A program made the translations under genes and the position numbers. This document shows, in pieces, positions 33,171 through 43,175 of a stretch of DNA of 64,000 bases. The stretch lies in contig JAFYAQ010000017.1 in the NCBI GenBank assembly GCA_017540645.1, positions 42,281 through 106,280 on the forward strand. Reading direction: 5' to 3'. The notes under the pieces are model-generated. The model had not been told where the DNA came from. It did not search any database and saw nothing but the letters and a program-made list of their open reading frames with translations. Origin of the DNA: Oscillospiraceae bacterium (GTDB taxonomy: Bacteria > Bacillota > Clostridia > Oscillospirales > Oscillospiraceae). Each line of letters begins with the position of its first letter. Within the stretch, counting starts at the first letter, position 1.

Positions 33171-35516
33171 ATGACACTCAACGAGCTGCCTGTGGGCAAG
33201 ACCGCCACGGTCACCGCCGTGGGCGGCAGCGGCGCACTGCGCCAGCATTTTCTGGATATGGGCCTGATTCCCGGCGCGGAGGTCACGCTGGTAAAGTACG
33301 CCCCCATGGGGGACCCCATGGAGCTGCGCATCCATCGCTACGAGCTTTCCCTGCGTCTGGCGGACGCGGAGGAGATCGGCATTGAGCATGTCCGGACCCT
33401 CCCGGCAGAGCCCAAGCCGGAAGTGCGCCGCGTGTCGGTGGAGCACCCCGGCCTGGGCGAGGGGGGACGCTTCCACGACCGCCGGGATGAGCATCCCCTC
33501 CCGGCGGGCACCACGCTGACCTTCGCCCTGGCCGGCAACCAGAACTGCGGCAAGACCACGCTGTTCAACCAGCTCACCGGCGCCAACCAGCATGTGGGCA
33601 ATTTCCCCGGCGTCACCGTGGACCGGAAGGATGGAGTGATCCGGGGTCACAGCTGCACCCTGGTCACCGATCTGCCGGGCATCTACTCCATGTCGCCCTA
33701 CACCAGCGAGGAGATCGTCTCCCGGCAGTTCATCCTGGACGAGCATCCCCGGGGCATCATCAATATTGTGGACGCCACCAATATCCAGCGCAATCTCTAT
33801 CTCACCATGCAGCTCCTGGAGCTGGGCATACCCATGGTGGTGGCATTGAACATGATGGACGAGGTGCGCCAGAACGGCGGCTCCATCATGGTCAACGAGC
33901 TGGAGCGGGAGCTGGGCGTGCCGGTGATCCCTATCTCCGCCGCCCGGAACGAGGGTATCAGCGAGCTGGTGGACCACGCCATCCATGTGGCCAAGTACCA
34001 GGAAAAACCCCAGCGCCAGGACTTCTGTTCCCCGGACGCCAAGGGCGGCGCGGTACACCGCTGCCTTCACAGCATCATGCATCTTATTGAGGACCACGCC
34101 GCCGCCTCGGACATCCCCGCCCGCTTTGCGGCGGCCAAGCTGGCCGAAGGGGACGAGCGGGTCATGGAGCGCCTGGGCCTGGACCAGAACGAGCGGGAGA
34201 CCATCGAGCACATCCTGCTGCAGATGGAGCGGGAGTGCGGTCTGGACCGCTCCGCGGCCATGGCGGATATGCGCTTTTCCTTTATCAACCGGGTCTGCGC
34301 CCAGTGCGTGGTGGAGCCCCGGGAGAGCGCCGAGCGCATCCGCTCCGGAAAGATCGACCGGCTTCTCACCGGAAAATACACGGCCATCCCCGCCTTCATC
34401 GGCATCATGGGACTGGTGTTTTACCTGACCTTCAACGTGATCGGGCCCTTCTTCCAGGACTTGCTGGCCGCGCTGATCCAGGCGCTGACCGAGTGGGTGG
34501 ACGCAGCGATGCTCTCCCTGGGGGTGAACCGGGTGATCCGCTCCCTGGTGATCGACGGGGTGTTCAACGGCGTGGGCACGGTGGTCAGCTTTGTACCCAT
34601 CATCGTGACGCTGTTTTTCTTCCTCTCCATCCTGGAGGACTCGGGCTACACCGCCCGGGTGGCCTTCATTATGGATAAGCTGATGCGGAAGATCGGCCTC
34701 ACCGGCCGGAGCATCGTGCCGCTGCTGATCGGCTTCGGCTGCACGGTACCGGGAGTCATGGCCAGCCGTACCCTGCCCTCGGAACGGGACCGCAAGCAGA
34801 CCATCCTGCTCACGCCCTTTATGTCCTGCTCGGCCAAGGTGCCCATTTACGCCTTTTTCACCGCGGCCTTCTTCCCCCGCCACGGCGCGCTGGTGATGAT
34901 CTCGCTGTATGTCCTGGGCATCGCGGTGGGCATCCTCACCGCCTTTGTGATGAAGAAGCTGAGCTTCCGGGGGGAGCCGGTGCCCTTTGTGATGGAGCTG
35001 CCCAACTACCGGCTGCCCGGGGCCAAAAACGTGCTGCGGCTTTTGTGGGATAAGGCCAAGGACTTCCTGCAGCGGGCTTTCACGGTGATCTTTGTGGCCA
35101 CCGTGGTGATCTGGTGCCTGCAGAGCTTTGATCTGCGGCTGAATCTGGTGGAGGACTCCTCCCGGAGCATCTTGGCTGCCCTGGCGGGGGTGATCGCCCC
35201 GGTGTTCCGGCCCCTGGGCTTCGGCGACTGGCGGGTGAGCACGGCGCTGATCTCCGGCTTTATGGCCAAGGAGAGCGTGGTCTCCACCCTGACGCTGCTT
35301 TACGGCAGCGCCGGGACCCTGGCCGCCTCTCTGTCCGGCGCGGCGGCTGCCGCGCTGCTGGTGTTCTGCCTGCTGTACACCCCCTGTGTGGCGGCCGTTG
35401 CCAGCGTGCGGCGGGAGCTGGGCGGCTGGTGGGCCGCGCTGGTGGTGGGGGAGCAGTGCGCCATCGCCTGGATCTGCGGCTTTGCGGTCTATCGGCTGGC
35501 GCTGCTGATCGCCTAA
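33171..35516 (+). CDS. feoB: ferrous iron transporter, FeoA-FeoB fusion
   Basis: 781 residues. Residues 1-75 are a FeoA SH3-like domain (LRQHFLDMGLIPGAEVTLVKYAPMGDP, split by strands). A linker leads to the FeoB G domain: G1 GNQNCGKTT near residue 120, the VGNFPGVTVD switch and TDLPGIYS. GFGCTVPGVMASRTL and CSAKVPIYAFF in the membrane part are the paired iron-path gates. Imports Fe2+ across the cytoplasmic membrane. It is monocistronic or co-transcribed with the zinc-ribbon gene. Confidence 0.95.
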   Translation: MTLNELPVGKTATVTAVGGSGALRQHFLDMGLIPGAEVTLVKYAPMGDPMELRIHRYELSLRLADAEEIGIEHVRTLPAEPKPEVRRVSVEHPGLGEGGRFHDRRDEHPLPAGTTLTFALAGNQNCGKTTLFNQLTGANQHVGNFPGVTVDRKDGVIRGHSCTLVTDLPGIYSMSPYTSEEIVSRQFILDEHPRGIINIVDATNIQRNLYLTMQLLELGIPMVVALNMMDEVRQNGGSIMVNELERELGVPVIPISAARNEGISELVDHAIHVAKYQEKPQRQDFCSPDAKGGAVHRCLHSIMHLIEDHAAASDIPARFAAAKLAEGDERVMERLGLDQNERETIEHILLQMERECGLDRSAAMADMRFSFINRVCAQCVVEPRESAERIRSGKIDRLLTGKYTAIPAFIGIMGLVFYLTFNVIGPFFQDLLAALIQALTEWVDAAMLSLGVNRVIRSLVIDGVFNGVGTVVSFVPIIVTLFFFLSILEDSGYTARVAFIMDKLMRKIGLTGRSIVPLLIGFGCTVPGVMASRTLPSERDRKQTILLTPFMSCSAKVPIYAFFTAAFFPRHGALVMISLYVLGIAVGILTAFVMKKLSFRGEPVPFVMELPNYRLPGAKNVLRLLWDKAKDFLQRAFTVIFVATVVIWCLQSFDLRLNLVEDSSRSILAALAGVIAPVFRPLGFGDWRVSTALISGFMAKESVVSTLTLLYGSAGTLAASLSGAAAAALLVFCLLYTPCVAAVASVRRELGGWWAALVVGEQCAIAWICGFAVYRLALLIA

Positions 35517-35587
35517 AAACGCAACGGCACTTGCCCCGGCGCAGAGGCTGTGGTACAATAACGAAAAAGACACCGGAGGTCATAGCT

Positions 35588-35812
35588 TTGGAGATCTATA
35601 AGAAAGTGCTTTTGGAGGACTGCCCCTTCTGCGGCGGTCCCGGACTGCTGGAAGAAGAGGCCGGTTCCGGCTGGTATGCCATCTGCCTGGACTGCGGCTC
35701 CCAGACCGCGGAGATGGAGTTCAAATCGCCTCTGGAGCGGCTGGAGGCCGCTCAAAAGGCGGCGGATCTTTGGAACAACGGCAAGGTGCTGCGCATGGGC
35801 ATGGGGGACTGA
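35588..35812 (+). CDS. small Lar-like zinc-ribbon protein
   Basis: 74 residues from a TTG at 35588, seven bases after GGAGGTC; no ATG exists in a suitable place. Cys pairs CPFCGG (residues 12-17) and CLDCGS (33-38) form a zinc ribbon, and the Gly/Trp spacing and A--AADLWN tail resemble the Lar restriction-alleviation family (PF14354), often phage-derived. Other short zinc-ribbon families are possible. It lies between feoAB and the capsule-type genes. Confidence 0.78.
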   Translation: MEIYKKVLLEDCPFCGGPGLLEEEAGSGWYAICLDCGSQTAEMEFKSPLERLEAAQKAADLWNNGKVLRMGMGD

Positions 35813-35856
35813 CCCCCGATATTCACCCGAAGGTTTCAGAGGGAGCGTAAAAAGAT

Positions 35857-37887
35857 ATGGGCAATCCCCCCAACAGAAAGAAAAATAAGCGAGGACTGGA
35901 GCATTGGCAGCGCATCGCCCTGTTCCTGATGTTCTGCGACTTCCTGGCGATCCATGCGGCCTACTTCCTGGCCCTCTGGGTCCGTTTTGACTGCGTTTAT
36001 TCCCAGATACCGGTCTCCTATTTAAAGCCCTATCGCGCCTTCATTACGCCCTTTGCCATCGGCTCCATCGTGCTGTTCTGGTTTTTCAACATGTACCGCA
36101 GCATGTGGCGCTTTGCCAGCTACAGCGAGCTGATCAAGACATTTTTCGGCTCCCTTACCTCCTCTGTGCTCCACGTCCTTCTGATCACCCTGCTTTTCCG
36201 TCGTTTCCCCCTGTCGTATTATATGTGGGGCGCGGCGGCGCAGCTGGTGTTTCTGGTCATCCCCCGGTTTTCTTACCGGCTCTTTTTGTTCCTGCGCTCC
36301 GGCTTTCAATCGGACAATGATTCCCATGGCCGGGTCATGATTTTCGGCGCGGGACAGGCGGGGCAGATGCTTTTGCGGGACATGCGCACCGCGGCGGAGA
36401 TACACAGCCGGGCGGTCTGTTTCCTGGACGACAACCCGAACAAATGGGGGCGCTTTATCGACGGCGTTCCCATCGTCGGCGGCCGGGACAGCATTCTGGA
36501 GACCGTGGAAAAATACAAGATCACGGACATCTATTTCGCCATCCCCACGGCGTCGGCGGCGGACAAGCGGGAGATCATCAATATCTGCAACGAGACCGGC
36601 TGCAGCGTAAAGCAGCTGCCCGGCATCTATCAGCTGGTGCTGGGACAGGTGACGGTCAGCGCCCTGAAGGAGGTCTCCATCGAGGACCTGCTGGGCCGGG
36701 AGCCGATCCAGGCGGATATGCAGGGCGTGTTCAAGTTCATCAACGGCAAGGTGGTCATGGTCACGGGGGGCGGCGGCAGCATCGGCTCCGAGCTGTGCCG
36801 CCAGATCGCCGCCCACAATCCCCGGCAGCTCATCATCTTTGACGTATATGAGAACAGCACCTACGATCTCCAGCTGGAACTGCGGGATGCCTACCCGGAG
36901 CTGGATCTGGTGGTCCTTATCGGCTCGGTCCGGGACAGCCGCCGGATGTTCGACGTTTTCTCCGAATACCGGCCCCAGATCGTATACCACGCCGCGGCCC
37001 ACAAGCATGTGCCTCTGATGGAGGACAGCCCCAACGAGGCCATCAAGAACAACACCATCGGCACGTATAAGACCGCCTACGCGGCCATGCTCAACGGCTG
37101 CGAGCGCTTTGTGCTGATTTCCACGGACAAGGCGGTCAACCCCACCAACGTCATGGGCGCTAGCAAGCGCCTGTGCGAGATGATCATCCAGTCCTTTGAC
37201 GCCAAGATCAAGGCCGGCAAGGCTGCCGAGATCCCCCGGCTCTTCACCCACACGGAGGAGGACATGGCCCCCCTGCCGGGGAGCGGCGATTTCCGCGATG
37301 TGAAAACGGAGTTCGTGGCCGTGCGCTTCGGCAACGTGCTGGGCTCCAACGGCTCGGTGATCCCGATCTTCAAAAAACAGATCGAGAGGGGAGGACCCAT
37401 CACCGTCACCCATCCGGACATCATCCGCTACTTTATGACCATCAAGGAGGCCGTCTCCCTGATCATGCTGGCCGGCACCTATGCCAAGGGCGGGGAGATC
37501 TTCGTCCTGGATATGGGCAGCCCGGTGAAGATCGACACCCTGGCGAGGAATCTGATCAAGCTCAGCGGGCTCAAGCCGGATGTGGATATCAAGATCGTCT
37601 ATACCGGTCTCCGCCCCGGGGAAAAGCTGTATGAGGAGAAGCTGATGGCGGAGGAGGGCCTGAAGAGGACGGACAACGACCTGATCCATATCGGACGCCC
37701 GATCCCCTTCGATATCGAGGAGTTTCTCCAGCAGATGGGAGATCTGATGAAGGACGCCTACAGCAACCGGAAGGATATCCGGGAGAGAGTGGCGGCCATG
37801 GTGAGCACTTATCACCCGGACAATCCCCCCGTGACGGTGGTAAAGGATCAGAAATACGTCGCGCTGGTCACGGGAGAGGAGTCCTGA
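35857..37887 (+). CDS. membrane nucleoside-diphosphate-sugar 4,6-dehydratase (CapD/PglF type)
   Basis: 676 residues. Four membrane segments (about 15-140), an N-terminal NAD-like Rossmann unit ([15 protein letters not shown] near 163) and a C-terminal SDR domain with [16 protein letters not shown] near 303. The catalytic region [18 protein letters not shown] (near 420) has the DKA variant typical of inverting and retaining UDP-GlcNAc 4,6-dehydratases. Converts UDP-N-acetyl sugar for surface glycans or glycoproteins. It is followed 64 bases later by the HTH-Ugd gene. Confidence 0.93.
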   Translation: MGNPPNRKKNKRGLEHWQRIALFLMFCDFLAIHAAYFLALWVRFDCVYSQIPVSYLKPYRAFITPFAIGSIVLFWFFNMYRSMWRFASYSELIKTFFGSLTSSVLHVLLITLLFRRFPLSYYMWGAAAQLVFLVIPRFSYRLFLFLRSGFQSDNDSHGRVMIFGAGQAGQMLLRDMRTAAEIHSRAVCFLDDNPNKWGRFIDGVPIVGGRDSILETVEKYKITDIYFAIPTASAADKREIINICNETGCSVKQLPGIYQLVLGQVTVSALKEVSIEDLLGREPIQADMQGVFKFINGKVVMVTGGGGSIGSELCRQIAAHNPRQLIIFDVYENSTYDLQLELRDAYPELDLVVLIGSVRDSRRMFDVFSEYRPQIVYHAAAHKHVPLMEDSPNEAIKNNTIGTYKTAYAAMLNGCERFVLISTDKAVNPTNVMGASKRLCEMIIQSFDAKIKAGKAAEIPRLFTHTEEDMAPLPGSGDFRDVKTEFVAVRFGNVLGSNGSVIPIFKKQIERGGPITVTHPDIIRYFMTIKEAVSLIMLAGTYAKGGEIFVLDMGSPVKIDTLARNLIKLSGLKPDVDIKIVYTGLRPGEKLYEEKLMAEEGLKRTDNDLIHIGRPIPFDIEEFLQQMGDLMKDAYSNRKDIRERVAAMVSTYHPDNPPVTVVKDQKYVALVTGEES

Positions 37888-37951
37888 TCCCTCGGAAGAC
37901 CCGCATAATACACAATTGATGGAGGCTCCGATCCATCCTTGGAGGTTTCCT

Positions 37952-39445
37952 ATGAAGCATCTATCCCCCCAACTCCTGGCCGAGACGGTGATCAGCCGGA
38001 GAAAAAGCCTGAAGCTCTCCCAGTCTGCCCTCTCGGAAAAGACGAAAATCAACCGCTCTGTCCTCTCCCGCCTGGAAGCGGGAGATTACAGCCCCTCCGT
38101 GGACCAGCTGCTGACGCTTTGCGAGGTGCTGGGCTTTCACCCCTCCGACGTGATCGTGGACCAGGAGGCGGAGAAGACCCCGGTGGAGCGAAAGAAGATC
38201 GCGGTGGCCGGCACCGGCTATGTGGGCTTGTCCCTCTCGGTGTTGCTCTCCCAGCATAACGACGTGACCGCCGTGGACATCGTCCCCGCCAAGGTGGAGC
38301 AGATCAACGCCTGGCAGAGCCCCATCCAGGACGAGTATATTGAAAAGTATATGGCCGAGCATGAGCAGCGGGGCCTGTCCCTGCATGCCACCGCGGACGC
38401 GGCGGCCGCCTATGCCAATGCCGATTTCATCATCATCGCGGTCCCCACCAACTATGACCCCAAGACCAACTTTTTCGATTGCTCCGCCGTGGAGACCGTG
38501 CTGGCCCTGATCCGGGAGGCCACTGCCCAGAGGGAGCAAAAGCCCGTTGTGGTCATCAAATCCACCGTTCCCGTGGGCTACACCGCCGGCATCCGCCGGC
38601 GGATGGGGATGGACAACATCCTCTTCAGCCCGGAGTTTTTGCGGGAGTCCAAGGCGCTCTACGATAACCTCTATCCCAGCCGGATCATCGTGGGCACCGA
38701 CGAGGAGAACCAGGAGCAGGCGCGGATCTTTGCCGAGCTGCTGCAGCAGGGCGCCATCAAGACTTCGATCCCGGTCCTGTTCATGGAATCCACGGAGGCG
38801 GAGGCCACCAAGCTGTTCGTGAACACCTACCTGGCCCTGCGGGTGAGCTACTTCAACGAGCTGGACACCTACGCGGAGGTAAAGCATCTCAAGACCGCGT
38901 CCATCATCAAGGGCGTGTGCCTGGACCCCCGGGTGGGCGACTATTACAACAACCCCAGCTTCGGCTACGGCGGCTACTGCCTGCCCAAGGACACCAAGCA
39001 GCTCCTGGCCAACTATCGGGACGTGCCGGAGAATCTGATCCAGGCCATCGTGGAATCCAACCGGACCCGGAAGGACTTCATCGCCGACCGGGTGCTGGAG
39101 CTGGCCGGGACCTACGGCAACAGCGCGGCCTACGACCCGGTCCGGGAGAGCCGGCAGAAGGACGTGGTGGTGGGCGTGTACCGCCTGACCATGAAATCCA
39201 ACTCCGACAACTTCCGCCAGTCCTCCATCCAGGGCGTCATGAAGCGCATCAAGGCCAAGGGCGCCACCGTGGTGATCTATGAGCCCACGCTGGAAGACGG
39301 CTCCACTTTTTTCGGCTCTGTGGTGGTCAACGACCTGCGGAAATTCAAGAGGATGTGCGGCTGCATCATCGCCAACCGCTACGACCCGGCGCTGGACGAC
39401 GTGGCAGAGAAGGTCTACACCCGGGACCTGTTCCGGAGAGATTGA
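37952..39445 (+). CDS. XRE helix-turn-helix fused to UDP-glucose 6-dehydrogenase
   Basis: 497 residues from the ATG at 37952, after GGAGGTTTCCT. Residues about 8-65 are a Cro/CI HTH ([28 protein letters not shown]). A short linker leads to a full UDP-glucose/GDP-mannose dehydrogenase: [14 protein letters not shown] near 85, [28 protein letters not shown] and the catalytic Cys in [12 protein letters not shown] near 343. It makes UDP-glucuronate for surface polysaccharide. The frame is continuous, so this is a true fusion in the given sequence. Possibly the enzyme controls its own gene cluster. Confidence 0.92.
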   Translation: MKHLSPQLLAETVISRRKSLKLSQSALSEKTKINRSVLSRLEAGDYSPSVDQLLTLCEVLGFHPSDVIVDQEAEKTPVERKKIAVAGTGYVGLSLSVLLSQHNDVTAVDIVPAKVEQINAWQSPIQDEYIEKYMAEHEQRGLSLHATADAAAAYANADFIIIAVPTNYDPKTNFFDCSAVETVLALIREATAQREQKPVVVIKSTVPVGYTAGIRRRMGMDNILFSPEFLRESKALYDNLYPSRIIVGTDEENQEQARIFAELLQQGAIKTSIPVLFMESTEAEATKLFVNTYLALRVSYFNELDTYAEVKHLKTASIIKGVCLDPRVGDYYNNPSFGYGGYCLPKDTKQLLANYRDVPENLIQAIVESNRTRKDFIADRVLELAGTYGNSAAYDPVRESRQKDVVVGVYRLTMKSNSDNFRQSSIQGVMKRIKAKGATVVIYEPTLEDGSTFFGSVVVNDLRKFKRMCGCIIANRYDPALDDVAEKVYTRDLFRRD

Positions 39446-39463
39446 TTGCAGGAGGTATACGCC

Positions 39464-39913
39464 GTGTTTGAGAACAACGCCGGTCCCATGGGAAAATACA
39501 TCATCCAGGAGCTGCGCGCTCCCGTCACCGGCACGCCGGAATTCCAGGCCATGTACAACCGCTTTGCCAAGCGCATCCTCTGGATCGACGATGATGTCTG
39601 CCCCGGCGCCTTTCAGATGAACACCGCCTGGTACAAAGCCGTGCCCGAAAAGGACCCGGTGTTTGAAGAGCATGTCCACGAGTACGACGAGCTGATCGGC
39701 TTTTTCGGCAGCGACCCGGAGGACCCCTACAACCTGAACGCGGAGTTGGAGGTGACCCTGGACGGGGAGACCCACCGCCTTACCCGCTCCAGCCTGATCT
39801 TCTGCCCCGCGGGGATGAAGCACATGCCCCTGCGCATCCTTCGGGTGGATCGGCCCATTTTCCACTTCTCCGTGGTCTCCGGCCCCAGCTATAACGGCGG
39901 CGCTTACAAGTGA
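39464..39913 (+). CDS. small cupin-like protein
   Basis: 149 residues from a GTG at 39464, eight bases after AGGAGG; the open frame from 39446 includes the ribosome site itself. VFEEHVHEYDELIGFFG with RSSLIFCPAGMKHMPLRI looks like the two cupin motifs, with likely metal-binding His and Glu. It is a cytoplasmic beta-barrel of unknown substrate. Position after two sugar-nucleotide genes hints at a sugar or small-molecule role, but that is inference. Confidence 0.7.
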   Translation: MFENNAGPMGKYIIQELRAPVTGTPEFQAMYNRFAKRILWIDDDVCPGAFQMNTAWYKAVPEKDPVFEEHVHEYDELIGFFGSDPEDPYNLNAELEVTLDGETHRLTRSSLIFCPAGMKHMPLRILRVDRPIFHFSVVSGPSYNGGAYK

Positions 39914-39953
39914 CCGCCCGGGACGAAAAACAGAAAGAAAGACCAAACAGCAT

Positions 39954-39993
39954 CGCCGCTCTGCCGATCCTTGACCGGCAGAGCGGCGTTTTC
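39954..39993 (+). terminator. terminator between cupin and polymerase genes
   Basis: A 13-bp perfect stem (39954-39966 with 39976-39988) followed by TTTTC. It lies just upstream of the polymerase ribosome site. Confidence 0.8.
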
Positions 39994-40016
39994 AAAAAAG
40001 GAGGGGGGAGAGCCCC

Positions 40017-41531
40017 ATGGCACAGCAGAGGACCTATATCGCCATCGACCTGAAATCCTTTTACGCCAGCGTGGAGTGCGCGGAGCGGGGGCTGGACCCG
40101 CTGACCAACCACCTGGTGGTGGCGGATCAGAGCCGCACAGACAAGACCATCTGTCTCGCGGTGTCGCCGTCCCTGAAGGCATTGGGCATCCCCGGGCGGC
40201 CGCGCCTGTTCGAGGTGGTGGAGGCGGTGAAGACCATCAACGCCCGCCGGCTCCAGAAGGCCCCCGGTCATCGCTTCAGCGGCGCCTCCCATAAGGTTGC
40301 CGAGCTGGCCGCGGACCCCTCCCTGGCCCTGGATTACATCGTTGCCAAGCCCCGCATGGCCTATTATATCCAGTACAGCACCGGCATTTACAACATCTAC
40401 CTGCGTTATGTGGCCCCGGAGGACATCCATATCTACTCGGTGGATGAGGTGTTCATGGACGTGACGGACTATCTGTCCACCTACGGGCTCAGCGCCCGGG
40501 AGCTCTGCCGGAAGATGATCGGCGAGGTGCTCCACGCCACCGGCATCACCGCCACGGCGGGGATCGGCAGCAATCTGTATCTGTGCAAGATCGCCATGGA
40601 CATCGTGGCTAAGCACATGGAGCCGGACGAGCAGGGGGTGCGCATCGCGGAGCTGGACGAGGAGAGTTACCGCCGCCTGCTCTGGACCCACCGGCCTCTG
40701 ACGGACTTCTGGCGGGTGGGGCATGGCATCCGGGACCGGCTGGAGAGCCTGGGACTGTATACCATGGGAGACGTGGCCCGCTGCTCCCTGGGAAAACCGG
40801 GGGAGTTTTATAACGAGGACCTGCTATACAAGACCTTCGGCATCAACGCGGAGCTGCTGATCGACCACGCCTGGGGCTATGAGAGCTGCACCATGGCGGA
40901 CATCAAGGCCTGCCGCCCGGAGAAAAACTCCCTGAGCGTGGGCCAGGTGCTGGCCGCGCCCTATGATTTTGAAAAAGGCCTCCTGATCGTCCGGGAGATG
41001 GCGGAGAGCCTTGCCATGCAGCTGCTGGAGAAAGGCCTTGTCACGGACCAGGTGACCCTGACCGTGGGCTATGACCGGGACAACATCCGCTACGCCGCCG
41101 CCCCCGGCTCCCGGCAGGGCCCGGTGACGGAAGACCGCTACGGCCGCAGTGTCCCCAAGCACGCCCACGGCAGCGAGCATCTGCCGGCGCCCGGCTCCTC
41201 CCTGCGGGAGATCACCCGCGCGGCCGTGAGCATTTACCGGCGCTGTGTGTCCCCCCGGCTGCTGGTGCGTCGGCTGAACATATCGGCGGAGAACGTGCTG
41301 CCCGAGACCCAGGCCGGGGCCGTGCCCGCCGGAGAGCAGCTGGACCTGTTCTCCTCCATGGAGCAGCCCGCCGCCCCCCGGGAGGACCCGGCGCGGGAGA
41401 AGCGGCGGCAGGAGGCGGTGCTGGCCATCCGCCAGCGCTACGGGAAGAACGCCATCGTCAAGGGCATGGATCTGGAGGAGGGGGCCACCGCCATGGAACG
41501 CAATCAACAGATCGGAGGACACAAAGCATGA
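40017..41531 (+). CDS. Y-family DNA polymerase (UmuC/UvrX type)
   Basis: 504 residues. IAIDLKSFYASVECAERG (residues 8-25) holds the first catalytic acidic residue; YSVDEVFMDVTDY (near 140-152) gives the second pair. Finger, thumb (DFWRVGHGIRDRLESLGL) and little-finger regions are complete; the C-terminus from about 445 is charged and variable. It performs translesion synthesis in the cytoplasm. ATG follows GGAGGGGGGAGAGCCCC. The next gene overlaps by four bases. Confidence 0.93.
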   Translation: MAQQRTYIAIDLKSFYASVECAERGLDPLTNHLVVADQSRTDKTICLAVSPSLKALGIPGRPRLFEVVEAVKTINARRLQKAPGHRFSGASHKVAELAADPSLALDYIVAKPRMAYYIQYSTGIYNIYLRYVAPEDIHIYSVDEVFMDVTDYLSTYGLSARELCRKMIGEVLHATGITATAGIGSNLYLCKIAMDIVAKHMEPDEQGVRIAELDEESYRRLLWTHRPLTDFWRVGHGIRDRLESLGLYTMGDVARCSLGKPGEFYNEDLLYKTFGINAELLIDHAWGYESCTMADIKACRPEKNSLSVGQVLAAPYDFEKGLLIVREMAESLAMQLLEKGLVTDQVTLTVGYDRDNIRYAAAPGSRQGPVTEDRYGRSVPKHAHGSEHLPAPGSSLREITRAAVSIYRRCVSPRLLVRRLNISAENVLPETQAGAVPAGEQLDLFSSMEQPAAPREDPAREKRRQEAVLAIRQRYGKNAIVKGMDLEEGATAMERNQQIGGHKA

Positions 41532-41953
41532 GCTGGAACCGGGACGACCCCCATCGCTATGAGGATATCATCGGCCTGCCCCACCATGTCAGCGAGACCC
41601 ATCCCCCCATGAGCCGACTGGACCGGGCGGCCCAGTTCGCCCCCTTCGCGGCCCTGACCGGACTGGAGGAGGCCATGGGGGAGACGGCCCGGCTCACCGA
41701 GCAGCGGCCGGAGCTTTCCGAGGGCGCCGCCGCGGAGCTGGACGCCGCCCTCCGCCGCCTTATGGAGCGGCGGCAGCAGCACCCCGCCCTCTCACTGACC
41801 TACTTCCAGCCGGACGAGCGAAAGCCCGGCGGGGCGATCCTGACGCGCAGCGGAGAGCTGGATACCGTGGATACCCTCCGGGGCGAACTGCGCCTGACCG
41901 ACCGGACCAGGATCCCCCTCCGGGATATCCTCTCCCTCCGGGAAACAGACTAA
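41528..41953 (+). CDS. YolD-like protein
   Basis: 141 residues, ATGA-coupled to the polymerase. MSRLDRAAQFAPFAALTGLEE (shown here across residues 28-48) is the YolD-like hallmark, and a C-terminal GELRLTDRTRIPLRDILSL closes the fold. YolD-like proteins accompany Y-family polymerases in Firmicutes and mobile elements; their biochemical job is not settled. Confidence 0.88.
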   Translation: MSWNRDDPHRYEDIIGLPHHVSETHPPMSRLDRAAQFAPFAALTGLEEAMGETARLTEQRPELSEGAAAELDAALRRLMERRQQHPALSLTYFQPDERKPGGAILTRSGELDTVDTLRGELRLTDRTRIPLRDILSLRETD

Positions 41954-41975
41954 AGGCCGGAGTTCCGGCCTTTAG
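41950..41975 (+). terminator. weak hairpin after YolD-like gene
   Basis: An 11-bp perfect stem (41950-41960 with 41965-41975) including the stop codon, no clear T run on the plus strand. Confidence 0.55.
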
Positions 41976-41993
41976 ATGTTAACATAATATATT

Positions 41994-42773
41994 TTATGTT
42001 TCTATATACAGGAACCGCAGCAGCCAAAGCAGGGCCAGGTGGGCCGGGTAAAAGGCGTAGAAGAAATACTTGGGCTGGGGGCCCCGCCGGCCGTTATAGA
42101 GGTGGAGCAGGGGGAAGGCGATCCAGCCTACCATCTCGATCCATCCGGCGGTGAGCAGGACCAGCCCGGCGCTCAGATCCCGGAGCCAGACCCGGCGGCG
42201 GAAGAGATAGAGGAGCAAAATGAAAGCCACGCCGGTCCAGCCGTAATCCGTTTTCAAAATCTCGGCGCCCCCCATGGCGGCAGCGGATACGGCGGCGCAG
42301 CCCAGCACACGAAGAAGCTGTCCCGTCCACGGCCGCTCCCGCCAGCCCTCCTCCATGATGAGGGAGAGGCTCCACACCGCCAGCAGACCAAGGAACAGGG
42401 TAAAGTACACATTCTGGTACTGCCAGGTCAAGTGCCCGAACAGGGCGTGATCAAAGGGAAGCTCGGAGATCAGCCCAAAAACCAGCAGCCGCCCCAAATA
42501 GTGCCGAATGTCCCGGGTGTGGAAAAAGCCCTCCACCAGCAAAAAGCAGAAGATGGGAAAGGCGGGCCGCCCCACGGCCCGGAGGATATCGTACAGCTGG
42601 TATTCCCAAGCCGAGAGGATCGGGGAGATCCCCGCGGCCCTGCGCAGAGGGACCAGCCAGGTGATATAGGCCATGGCTGTGGCGTGGTCAATGAACATGG
42701 TGACAATGGCCGTCCACTTCAGCACGGCCCCGCTCAGCCCCCGGGGCGCTGTTTTTTTCTCCGTTTCCTCCAT
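41994..42773 (-). CDS. TraX-family membrane protein
   Basis: 259 residues from the ATG at 42773; ATGs at 42782 and further upstream are alternatives and the ribosome site is not decisive. About seven membrane segments. LKWTAIVTMFIDHATAMAY near residue 18, RAVGRPAFPIFCFLLVEGFFHT and LISELPFDHALF match TraX-type proteins (pilin or fimbrial acetylation in F plasmids). In chromosomes like this the substrate is unknown, possibly a surface molecule. Divergent from the metal ATPase genes. Confidence 0.87.
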   Translation of the reverse strand: MEETEKKTAPRGLSGAVLKWTAIVTMFIDHATAMAYITWLVPLRRAAGISPILSAWEYQLYDILRAVGRPAFPIFCFLLVEGFFHTRDIRHYLGRLLVFGLISELPFDHALFGHLTWQYQNVYFTLFLGLLAVWSLSLIMEEGWRERPWTGQLLRVLGCAAVSAAAMGGAEILKTDYGWTGVAFILLLYLFRRRVWLRDLSAGLVLLTAGWIEMVGWIAFPLLHLYNGRRGPQPKYFFYAFYPAHLALLWLLRFLYIET

Positions 42774-42844
42774 TTTCCCCATCCCTTCTCTCAATGAATG
42801 ACAGAAAAAATATACCACGCCGCGGGAAAAGCTACAAGAATTTC

Positions 42845-42906
42845 TTGACAGGGACTAGGGAACAGGAGTATTATCAATTCAACGAACGTTTAATCGTTTG
42901 ATTGAT
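42845..42906 (+). promoter_or_regulatory. metal-efflux promoter with ArsR-like dyad
   Basis: TTGACA (42845-42850), 18 bases, TATTAT (42869-42874). An inverted repeat of two 13-base arms (42873-42885 and 42894-42906, 11 pairs of 13) begins at the -10 and suits an ArsR/SmtB-type repressor. Confidence 0.72.
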
Positions 42907-42926
42907 TGGAACAGGAGGAGCACCTC

Positions 42927-43145
42927 ATGAAAAAGAGCTATAAGATCGAAGTGGACTGCGCCAACTGCGCCGCCAAGATGGAGGAGGCCGCCAAAAAGAC
43001 CCCCGGCGTTAGGGACGCGGCGGTCACCTTTATGACCCAGAAAATGAAGGTGGAGTTTGAGGAGGGGGCGGACCCCGCCGCCGTCATGGAGGCGGTGCTG
43101 AAAAACTGCAAAAAGGTCGAGTCCGACTGTGAGATCTTTTTCTGA
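42927..43145 (+). CDS. small heavy-metal-associated (HMA) domain protein
   Basis: 72 residues from the ATG at 42927 after AGGAGG. Ferredoxin-like HMA fold with a DCANCAAKMEEAAKKTPGV core; the metal site is Cys-Ala-Asn-Cys (residues 11-14). It probably delivers metal to the ATPase encoded 30 bases downstream, whose own N-terminal HMA is absent. Confidence 0.88.
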   Translation: MKKSYKIEVDCANCAAKMEEAAKKTPGVRDAAVTFMTQKMKVEFEEGADPAAVMEAVLKNCKKVESDCEIFF

Positions 43146-43175
43146 CAGACCGGCTGTCTGCCGGGAGGCGAAAGA

